This document shows positions 1 through 5,724 of a DNA stretch of 6,973 bases, in pieces (the first letter of the stretch is position 1; each line of letters opens with the position of its first letter). The stretch covers positions 1 through 6,973 of the forward strand of contig JABEVH010000117.1 in NCBI GenBank assembly GCA_013043915.1, read 5' to 3'. The notes under the pieces are model-generated. The model ran no database searches, had not been told where the DNA came from, and was given only the letters and a program-made list of their open reading frames with translations. The position numbers were made by a program, and so were the translations under genes. The DNA is from Pseudomonadales bacterium. GTDB taxonomy: Bacteria; Pseudomonadota; Gammaproteobacteria; Pseudomonadales; Moraxellaceae.

Positions 1-1718
1 GTCGTCTCCTTGGGAGGATCCAGAAAAGCGATATAACCCTCAAGAATCATTTCGGATTCATCGGCCAGCACATAAGCTTCCCGACCTGCTGAAAATACAC
101 GACTGGCTACGGCAACGACCCGCAAGCCCTCACGATTCAGATGTTCTGTCGCATGGCGTATGCCTGCCAATGCCTCTCCCTCTAACAGATTGACGCTATC
201 GCCTTCCCGTATATAGCGGGAAACCGACAACATCTCTTCTACGGCACCCTTGCAGATTAACAAGGGGCCTTCTTCACCCTGTACCACAACAGACATGCGT
301 CGTCGGTTAAAATCGAAGGGGATCTCATCCAGTTTGTGGTAGCGCTCGGTCAGCTTTGCATCGCGTGCCAGATCTGCATGTTCAAGCACCGCCACATCCA
401 GTAGATTTTTCAGCCCCGTCTGGTAGTAACTGTTCAAATAAGCCAGTTCAAGCACACGGGTTGATTGCTCTCCCTCGGTATTGGCGTGACGTTCAAGAAA
501 TATCTTGTCTTGTGTCAGGGTACCGGTTTTATCGGTACACAGGATATTCATGGCACCAAAGTTCTGAATAGCATCAAGACGTTTGACAATGACCTTCTTG
601 CGTGACAGGAATACCGCCCCCTTGGCCAGGGTCGATGTCACGATCATGGGCAACATCTCGGGTGTCAGACCCACAGCAATGGACAAGGCAAACAAGGCAG
701 CATCCTGCCAGTCATGTTTGGTCAGGCCATTGAGCACAAAAACAATGGGGGTCATCACCACCATGAAACGTATCAGCAACCAGCTGACCTTATTGACCCC
801 CTTCTGAAAAGAGGTCAAAGCGCGGTCCTGCGTCATCACGTGCTCTGCCAGCGACCCAAAGTAGGTGCGCCCGCCTGTGCCCACCACCAGCGCTGTCGCT
901 GACCCAGAAACTATATTGGTACCCATAAAGCCCAGGGTATCAAGCTCCAGAGGGTTGCTTTCCTCCGGATGCTGGCTTTCAGCATATTTTTCAACAGGCA
1001 GGGACTCACCGGTCAACGCAGCCTGGGCCACGAATAAATCTTTGGTGGTCAGCAAGCGCACATCAGCAGGGACCATATCTCCCGCAGAAAGTTTGATGAT
1101 GTCGCCAATAACCAGTTCACGCATGGCCAGTTCAACCCAGCGCGGTTCTCCCGGATGTAACGTCACGCCAAAATATTTTTTGGCGGTATCCTCAACTTCA
1201 CGTGCAGGGTCACGGCGCAGCACGGTTGCCGTATTGGACACCATAGCCTTGAGGGCTTCCGCTGCCCGGTTGGAGCGCCCTTCCTGAATAAAACGCATGA
1301 AGGTGGCTAAAACAATCATGGATGAAATAACAATGGTCCCGGTCGGGTCACCGGTATACCAGGAGACCAAGGCCAGGGTTGTAAGAAGGAGACTGAAGGG
1401 GTTGCGGTAACAAATCCATAAATGCACCCACCAGGCCATGGGCTTTTCATGCTGAACGTCATTAAGGCCATTGCGTTCGCGAACGCGCGCCGCTTGAGAT
1501 TCGCTAAGCCCTTCCTCATGTGTTCGGTAGCGTTTATAAAGCTCCTCATGGCTTGCCAAGGCAGCCTGGCGCAGTCGGGCGGCCAGATCGTCAGCGACTA
1601 CTCCATCTTCGGAGCCTTTTAGGGACTCCAGCATGGGATGGCGCAGAAAAAGACTTTCCGGAGTCCCTTTACCTAAAAAACGCAACAAACGATAGCTAAG
1701 AATCTCCGACAACTGCAT
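1..1718 (-). CDS. mgtA: Magnesium-transporting P-type ATPase (MgtA/MgtB type), 3' end cut off by the window
   Basis: This is an inner-membrane P-type ATPase of subclass P3B that imports Mg2+ using ATP. Translation from 1718 is open for 572 codons down to base 3. Visible landmarks are the first membrane segment with YRNPFSLLL (about residues 112-120), the actuator-domain TGES at 236-239, the TM4 motif PEMLP at 353-357 that is typical of MgtA/MgtB, the phosphorylation motif DKTGT beginning at Asp396, and the nucleotide-binding KGA at 490-492. A LDPPKE motif lies at the very end. The family is about 900 residues long, so the rest of the P domain (TGDG hinge) and TM5-10 lie outside the window. 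The start is supported by AGGGAG 9 bases upstream. The preceding leader (1719-1869) looks structured and carries a short ORF, suggesting control at the RNA level. MgtA and MgtB cannot be separated from this part alone. No frameshift or missing catalytic residue is seen in the visible part. Confidence 0.95.
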   Translation of the reverse strand, partial: MQLSEILSYRLLRFLGKGTPESLFLRHPMLESLKGSEDGVVADDLAARLRQAALASHEELYKRYRTHEEGLSESQAARVRERNGLNDVQHEKPMAWWVHLWICYRNPFSLLLTTLALVSWYTGDPTGTIVISSMIVLATFMRFIQEGRSNRAAEALKAMVSNTATVLRRDPAREVEDTAKKYFGVTLHPGEPRWVELAMRELVIGDIIKLSAGDMVPADVRLLTTKDLFVAQAALTGESLPVEKYAESQHPEESNPLELDTLGFMGTNIVSGSATALVVGTGGRTYFGSLAEHVMTQDRALTSFQKGVNKVSWLLIRFMVVMTPIVFVLNGLTKHDWQDAALFALSIAVGLTPEMLPMIVTSTLAKGAVFLSRKKVIVKRLDAIQNFGAMNILCTDKTGTLTQDKIFLERHANTEGEQSTRVLELAYLNSYYQTGLKNLLDVAVLEHADLARDAKLTERYHKLDEIPFDFNRRRMSVVVQGEEGPLLICKGAVEEMLSVSRYIREGDSVNLLEGEALAGIRHATEHLNREGLRVVAVASRVFSAGREAYVLADESEMILEGYIAFLDPPKET

Positions 1719-1869
1719 GCCTTATATCTCCCTGGGGCCTAGCCCCGGAATGGTTGAGCCCACGCCCAACTCAGGCTACACCCCGGGATAACCGAGGATG
1801 AACCCACCAACTACCCCAAATACATAAAAGGGGCTCCATCGTGGTGGATCATCCTCCAGAAATCATGAC
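1719..1869 (-). promoter_or_regulatory. Structured 5' leader of the Mg2+ ATPase mRNA
   Basis: About 150 bases separate the proposed transcription start from the ATPase ATG, and they are rich in pairing potential. (1) A long imperfect stem: 1794-1801 pairs with 1849-1856 (8 bp), 1804-1809 with 1842-1847 (6 bp) and CCCC 1814-1817 with GGGG 1830-1833. (2) A 7-bp hairpin 1753-1759/1764-1770 with one G-U pair and a 4-base loop. (3) A GC-rich hairpin 1734-1738/1742-1746 that directly abuts the ATPase Shine-Dalgarno at 1728-1733. No U-tract follows any of them, so control by intrinsic attenuation is not evident; translational or Rho-dependent control would fit better. Enterobacterial mgtA has a Mg2+-responsive leader with a short ORF, and the general layout here is similar, but I see no sequence match to that leader or to the M-box. 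The role is inferred. Confidence 0.5.
1771..1839 (-). CDS. Possible 22-residue leader peptide upstream of the Mg2+ ATPase
   Basis: A short ORF starts at ATG 1839-1837 and ends at TGA 1773-1771, reading MEPLLCIWGSWWVHPRLSRG followed by VA. A GGAGG lies 13 bases upstream (1853-1857), which is longer than the ideal spacing. The GGAGG is inside the 8-bp outer stem of the leader hairpin and the ATG is in its internal loop, while the body of the ORF forms the apical loop and the other arm of the hairpin. Ribosomes on it would therefore open this structure. The stop codon is immediately followed by the 1753-1770 hairpin. The enterobacterial MgtL peptide also begins MEP and is Pro-rich; here there are only two prolines plus three tryptophans, so homology is not claimed. 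It may be non-coding. Confidence is low to moderate. Confidence 0.3.
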   Translation of the reverse strand: MEPLLCIWGSWWVHPRLSRGVA

Positions 1870-1875
1870 AGTTTT

Positions 1876-1903
1876 ATGATAGCACTCCCTCTCTGCGTAA
1901 AAA
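1876..1903 (-). promoter_or_regulatory. Probable promoter of the Mg2+ ATPase gene (extended -10)
   Basis: On the minus strand a TATCAT -10 lies at 1881-1876, preceded by TGC, which makes an extended -10 element. A weak -35 (TTTTTA, 1903-1898) sits 16 bases upstream, within the right arm of the hairpin that follows lipoprotein B. Transcription would start near 1869, giving a leader of about 150 bases. No PhoP-box-like direct repeat was recognised. Confidence 0.45.
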
Positions 1904-1929
1904 CCCGCGTTACCATGGTGATTTTTACG
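1896..1929 (-). terminator. Hairpin overlapping the lipoprotein B stop codon; possible weak terminator
   Basis: An 8-bp perfect inverted repeat (CGTAAAAA 1896-1903, TTTTTACG 1922-1929) encloses an 18-base loop that itself contains the palindrome ACCATGGT (1912-1919). The TAA stop of lipoprotein B (1927-1925) lies inside the stem. Reading on the minus strand, the 3' arm gives a run of five T after CGCGGG, so it may act as an AT-rich terminator, but the stem is GC-poor and the T run is part of the stem. It is weaker than the terminator after lipoprotein A. Confidence 0.35.
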
Positions 1930-3691
1930 GAATGGTCACCGATAGTGTCAGCTTACTTCCACCATTGCTCAGATTAACTGGGTAATAAGCATTACCCTTA
2001 CTGTCCTCCTCCAGCAACGTGGGGAATGCTGAACTATTACTGTGCCATAAGCGCAAGTAGGCATAGTAAACTGCCCCAGGCGCCAGTAGCGTACCGTTAC
2101 CCGCAAGCAGGGTGGCCGTACAGGTCATGGTGGAGCGTTGGCAGGTACTTGACCCGCCCGTCCCCCCTAGCAGGCCGCTGATATCTACACTGTTGGCAAT
2201 GCCCATTAAGCCCATGAATACCAACTGTCCGCGGTCATAGCCTGAGGTATTGGTCACCGAAAATTTTGCCGTCACTGTAGCATCCAGCAGATTTGGCATG
2301 GGCATAGGTGCCGGTGGGGTAAAACTAGCAGCTGTGCTGGAATTGATAATGGTTGCCAAGCCTGTGGTATTGTCATTCCAGCCACTGCTGAAAACAGAGT
2401 AGGCTCCGCTACCTTCTGATGGAGCTGCATCTGCATACCAGCTAGGGGCTGTATTGTAGTTATAAAAGCCCTCATGCAAATTGCTGTTCTGCAAAGTACT
2501 GGGCACTGTCAGCAATCCCGTATAAGGATCGGTGGGTGACCACTGTATCTCCATCGGAATATAAAAAATGGTCGAGGTTTGCATGAACGCAAAATATCCG
2601 GCCCCTGAACCCACGGGAGAAACCGTGCTTAAAGAGGCGGCTGCCTGTGCCGTATAGCTATTGGTTATATTAACCGGCAGGACAGATGTCGATAATGCCG
2701 TCGGCAAGTTCCCCCCAAGTGTGTTGCCAATCATCAGGGTACTGGGAGAAGCATCAGCGGCCACGGGAACGTTATCAATCAGCAGGGTCTGCATGTTCTG
2801 GCCACGAATGACCACTTCATAATTACCCGCGTAGGCAGAAGAATTTAAAGGAAACAGATCAAAACGACCGGTCACGGGATCTACTGCGGTATTTTCTACA
2901 CTGAAATAGGCAACATGCCCATTAGAATCTATATGTTCCAATTCAGCCATCGCTACCACATGACTTGCACATCCCGTCGTTGTTCCTCCTGGCTGGCAAA
3001 GTTTGGTGGTATCAAGCTGTCCCTGAATAGCACCTGAATTTTGCAACACATTCAAGGCAATCTGAGAACCCATGGTAAAGCCCAAGCCTCCAGGCACATT
3101 AGGCTGCACAAAAGGAACAATCGAATGATCCAGGTTAAAGCTGAGCACATAGGTATAGTTAGCCCCGGAACCCAGCCCTTCAAGCGTATCGTTGAACAGA
3201 CCTAGCTGCGGTACAGATACCTCCAGAGGAGCTTCATATTTTGTCCCAGCGCTTATGTACTCAATCTGGTTATTCCACTGCAGCGGCTTACCATTGCCAT
3301 CCGACAACATCGCTGCTGAGGGTTGTAGTGCCTGACTGCTATCAACACCCGCCACAAATAGGCGTACCTGTCCGTAGTTCGCTGAAGGCAGATTCAAGTT
3401 ACTGAACAAATTATTCAGTGTGCCGTTATCCAGAGCCGTCAAATCAATGGTTAAAGGTTGTGGCAACGAGACATTGATCCAGTTCGTATCGGTCGGACTA
3501 TAAACTTCACTGGCCATTTGGGTGTAAGCCAAACCTGTCACCGTGATCCATACATGGCTATAATCACTGGAAGGTCCAGCAGAGACAGCCAAGTTAATAT
3601 TGGCCGGGCCGGTGTTCGTTCCCCCCCCACAACCCTGGAGCAAACCCAGCGTTGCAGCCAACATAATCCCATTACGCATACACTTCCACAT
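1925..3691 (-). CDS. Lipoprotein B, DUF4382-type domain protein (paralog of the next upstream gene)
   Basis: A 588-residue predicted lipoprotein of unknown function. The N-terminus is a type II signal peptide with lipobox LQG-C (Cys21) followed by GGG, and Gly at +2 favours sorting to the outer membrane. Residues about 31-205 look like a DUF4382 domain: HVWITVTG at 46-53, then WINV, IDLTAL and YGQVRLFV, a pattern typical of that family. A second beta-rich part follows, with a Cys pair (232, 241), TGRFDLFPL and RGQNMQTL (297-304). A C-terminal region has FMQT, TDPYTGLL, EGSGAYSV and YYAYLRLW (542-549). All of these are shared with lipoprotein A, so the two are full-length paralogs. A second Cys pair (517, 524) is found only here. 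Basic residues are very scarce (about 14 Lys plus Arg). The start is chosen because GGAGAG lies 7 bases upstream. It probably has its own promoter, since a terminator precedes it. No enzyme motif was seen. Confidence 0.88.
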   Translation of the reverse strand: MWKCMRNGIMLAATLGLLQGCGGGTNTGPANINLAVSAGPSSDYSHVWITVTGLAYTQMASEVYSPTDTNWINVSLPQPLTIDLTALDNGTLNNLFSNLNLPSANYGQVRLFVAGVDSSQALQPSAAMLSDGNGKPLQWNNQIEYISAGTKYEAPLEVSVPQLGLFNDTLEGLGSGANYTYVLSFNLDHSIVPFVQPNVPGGLGFTMGSQIALNVLQNSGAIQGQLDTTKLCQPGGTTTGCASHVVAMAELEHIDSNGHVAYFSVENTAVDPVTGRFDLFPLNSSAYAGNYEVVIRGQNMQTLLIDNVPVAADASPSTLMIGNTLGGNLPTALSTSVLPVNITNSYTAQAAASLSTVSPVGSGAGYFAFMQTSTIFYIPMEIQWSPTDPYTGLLTVPSTLQNSNLHEGFYNYNTAPSWYADAAPSEGSGAYSVFSSGWNDNTTGLATIINSSTAASFTPPAPMPMPNLLDATVTAKFSVTNTSGYDRGQLVFMGLMGIANSVDISGLLGGTGGSSTCQRSTMTCTATLLAGNGTLLAPGAVYYAYLRLWHSNSSAFPTLLEEDSKGNAYYPVNLSNGGSKLTLSVTIP

Positions 3692-3731
3692 GGCAACGCT
3701 CTCCGATCAGACAAACTACCTAGCGCGGCAT

Positions 3732-3759
3732 GGTCTATCCGTCGCCCCTCTCGTGTCAA
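3732..3759 (-). promoter_or_regulatory. Possible promoter of lipoprotein B
   Basis: A perfect TTGACA -35 lies at 3759-3754 on the minus strand. With a 16-base spacer the -10 would be TAGACC (3737-3732), which matches the consensus poorly; one base pair longer or shorter spacings do no better. It lies just downstream of the lipoprotein A terminator and about 40 bases upstream of the lipoprotein B start, which is where a promoter is needed. A weak -10 may mean an activator is required. Confidence 0.35.
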
Positions 3760-3783
3760 TGCAAAGCGAGTAACATTTCTATG

Positions 3784-3825
3784 AAAACAGGCCGATGCGG
3801 GAGAAAGTCCCCCTACATCGGCCTG
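3784..3825 (-). terminator. Rho-independent terminator of lipoprotein A
   Basis: A 10-bp perfect stem, CAGGCCGATG (3788-3797) with CATCGGCCTG (3816-3825), has an 18-base loop in which GGG and CCC can pair further. On the minus strand the stem is followed at once by TTTT (3787-3784). It starts 15 bases after the TAA stop of lipoprotein A (3841-3843). This is the clearest terminator in the window and separates the two lipoprotein genes into different transcription units. Confidence 0.85.
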
Positions 3826-3840
3826 ATTACCGCCTCTATG

Positions 3841-5589
3841 TTAAAGACTACCGTTGAGCTTCGCTGTGGCATTTGTCCTCATATCAGCATAACCATTAAG
3901 CGGCACGATGCGTATCGCCCATGGGTTGTTGCTATTCCACACACGCAAGTAGGCATAGTAATAGGCTGCCGGATCTGACTGAGTCGCGCTACCTGCAGGC
4001 AAGGAAGACTGGGTATAGGCGATGCTGCCTGAAGTATTACCTGCCAGCTGTGAACTAAGATCCTGCGCCGTCATCACACTTGCTCCGCGTGACAATACCC
4101 ATTGCACATGATCATATGCCGCGAGGCTGGCTGCTGACACGGTTATCGTTCCCGACAGTGTTCCTGCAACCAGGTTGCTAGCCAGGCTGGGGGCCGTGTA
4201 AGTGAACGTCGTGCTTGGCGATCCTGAGGGAGCTAAAACCGAGGTCAGCGCAGACGACATGGTATAGCCGCCGAAGTCATTGACACCTACAGAGTAGTTT
4301 CCGCTACCTTCTTTAATAGTTGCAGGGGTAAAACTTAGTGGACTGGTCGAGTATACCGTGGTCAACAACCCATCATGTTCTAAAGGCTCAGGATCATAAA
4401 GCAGACCGCTAAATGGATCGGTCACAGCATACCGCACCGAATAAGGATACGACTCACTGGTATCGGTTTGCATGAACACCATGTAGCCTGAAGACAGCGG
4501 TGTTAATGCGGCATTTAGCTGCGCGCTATAACCCGTGCCCATCATGGCAGTCACAGGCAACACGCCCGTTGCCGGCAAGAGTGTCGCACCACTCGTGGGT
4601 GACGTCCCCACCGTGACCGGAACGTGCTTGATCACCAAGGTCTGCATATTGCGCCCTCGCACAAGCACATGGTAGTCAATCGGGTTGCCATTGATGTCAT
4701 TTACCGCCAAGGGATACAGTGTAAACGTTCCATCAGGTCTTACACTCGTCGTACGCAAAGAAGCGAAGCGCTGTATGCCTGTCGCAGGATCATTGACTAC
4801 AGCCTCTGCCTTTACCACTAGGTTATAGGCGCAGTTTGATGTCATCAGTGCAGCGCCATTGGCAGATCGAGAGCATAGTTGGGTCGCATCCACTTTTCCG
4901 TTGATAGCCCCCACCTGACTTAAATCAAAATAGTGCAACACCGGGTTCATGGTATAAGCCCGCATGCCGGCATGCTTGAAGGGAACCAATGATTTATTTA
5001 AATCAAAATCGATTGCCAAGTTTAGGCTCGAACCGGTATTAATTTGAAAAGTACCGTTAAGCTGTATGCCCTGCGTCGGGAAAGGAATTTCCAGGGGATA
5101 CTCTGTAGCTGGGCCCGTGCTCGACGTCAGACGTTCCACTTGGTCATTCCAGGTCAAGGCATTGCCATTCGTGTCCTTGAAAGCCTGAGCTGAACTATCC
5201 AATGCAGAGCCAGCACCATCAAAGAAAAAGCGTACCTGGCGATAGGTGCCCGCAGGTAAAGATAGCCCCTGAAACAACTGCGCCAAGGTTCCACCTGAAC
5301 TTGTACTCAAGACACCGTTATTTAGCGCCGCCAGATCAACCGTCACAGGAGCAGGCAAGGAAAAACTGATCCAACCAGCATCCTGGGGGTTCCAGACAGC
5401 ATTGGGGTTTGTGTGAAATGCGATACGGTTTAGCGTGACCCAAACATGGCTGTAAGCCCCGGGCCCATCCGTCAATGCCACATTGGCATTACCCAGGGCT
5501 GATGTACTGCTGGTACTACCCCCTCCCCCGCAGGCGGCCAGCCCCAAAAATAGCCCAAAACCTATACCTTTTTGCCAGTGCGCTCGCAT
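3841..5589 (-). CDS. Lipoprotein A, DUF4382-type domain protein
   Basis: A 582-residue predicted outer-membrane lipoprotein of unknown function. The type II signal peptide ends in lipobox LAA-C (Cys20), followed by GGGGSTSSTS, a flexible tether with no Asp at +2. The DUF4382-like domain covers about residues 35-220, with LTDGPGAYSHVWVTLNRI, WISFSLP, VDLAAL and LPAGTYRQVRFFFDG. A beta-rich second part holds a Cys pair (239, 253) matching the pair in lipoprotein B, DGTFTLYPL and RGRNMQTL (311-318). The third part carries FMQTDT (372-377), TDPFSGLL, EGSGNYSV and a C-terminal YYYAYLRVW. The same landmarks occur in the same order in lipoprotein B, so the pair arose by duplication. The start is supported by AAGGGG six bases upstream; that site is inside one arm of a 12-bp inverted repeat. 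A strong terminator follows. It lies 135 bases after the porin stop, so weak co-transcription with the porin is possible. Confidence 0.88.
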   Translation of the reverse strand: MRAHWQKGIGFGLFLGLAACGGGGSTSSTSALGNANVALTDGPGAYSHVWVTLNRIAFHTNPNAVWNPQDAGWISFSLPAPVTVDLAALNNGVLSTSSGGTLAQLFQGLSLPAGTYRQVRFFFDGAGSALDSSAQAFKDTNGNALTWNDQVERLTSSTGPATEYPLEIPFPTQGIQLNGTFQINTGSSLNLAIDFDLNKSLVPFKHAGMRAYTMNPVLHYFDLSQVGAINGKVDATQLCSRSANGAALMTSNCAYNLVVKAEAVVNDPATGIQRFASLRTTSVRPDGTFTLYPLAVNDINGNPIDYHVLVRGRNMQTLVIKHVPVTVGTSPTSGATLLPATGVLPVTAMMGTGYSAQLNAALTPLSSGYMVFMQTDTSESYPYSVRYAVTDPFSGLLYDPEPLEHDGLLTTVYSTSPLSFTPATIKEGSGNYSVGVNDFGGYTMSSALTSVLAPSGSPSTTFTYTAPSLASNLVAGTLSGTITVSAASLAAYDHVQWVLSRGASVMTAQDLSSQLAGNTSGSIAYTQSSLPAGSATQSDPAAYYYAYLRVWNSNNPWAIRIVPLNGYADMRTNATAKLNGSL

Positions 5590-5596
5590 AAATCAC

Positions 5597-5665
5597 CCCT
5601 TGTTCACGTTGATTTTCCCGTTTTAACAACGGCCTCATGAGAAATAACGACAGCGTGAACAAGGG
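5597..5665. repeat. 12-bp perfect inverted repeat upstream of lipoprotein A, overlapping its Shine-Dalgarno
   Basis: CCCTTGTTCACG (5597-5608) is exactly complementary to CGTGAACAAGGG (5654-5665), with 45 bases between. The arm nearest the gene contains most of the AAGGGG Shine-Dalgarno (5596-5601). Inside the loop a smaller hairpin, CCGTT/AACGG on the minus strand, is also possible. As RNA, the long stem would hide the ribosome-binding site. As DNA, the arms are 57 bp apart centre to centre and could be two half or full operator sites. The sequence alone does not decide between these. Confidence 0.6.
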
Positions 5666-5692
5666 TTGACATACTTCAATAAATTTTGGGGC

Positions 5693-5719
5693 AGGCCTGG
5701 GGATGAGTTCCTCAGGCCT
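5693..5719 (-). terminator. Imperfect hairpin after the porin gene; weak terminator or read-through attenuator
   Basis: AGGCCTGGGG (5693-5702) pairs with CCTCAGGCCT (5710-5719), with one mismatch and a 7-base loop. It begins 5 bases after the porin TGA (5727-5725). On the minus strand the stem is followed by GCCCCAAAATTT rather than a T-run, so it may only protect the porin mRNA 3' end or allow partial read-through into lipoprotein A. Confidence 0.4.
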
Positions 5720-5724
5720 ATGAC

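Noticed and set aside
865..1287. 140-codon plus-strand open frame
   Set aside because: It lies wholly inside the ATPase gene on the opposite strand; the ATPase frame shows all family motifs and this one has no recognisable protein features or ribosome-binding site.
1811..1852. Alternative 13-residue leader ORF starting at 1852 (MIHHDGAPFMYLG)
   Set aside because: GGAGG touches its ATG with no spacing, so it is unlikely to be initiated; the ORF from 1839 has the only usable, though long, spacing.
1719..1869. M-box Mg2+ riboswitch
   Set aside because: The conserved multi-helix M-box pattern is not recognisable and the leader is short for it; called only a structured leader.
3458..3784. 108-codon plus-strand open frame over the start of lipoprotein B
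   Set aside because: It overlaps the signal peptide region of lipoprotein B antisense and crosses its promoter region; composition looks like a shadow frame.
5665..5670. TTGACA on the plus strand as a divergent promoter -35
   Set aside because: No acceptable -10 follows at 15-19 bases and there is no plus-strand gene for it to drive.
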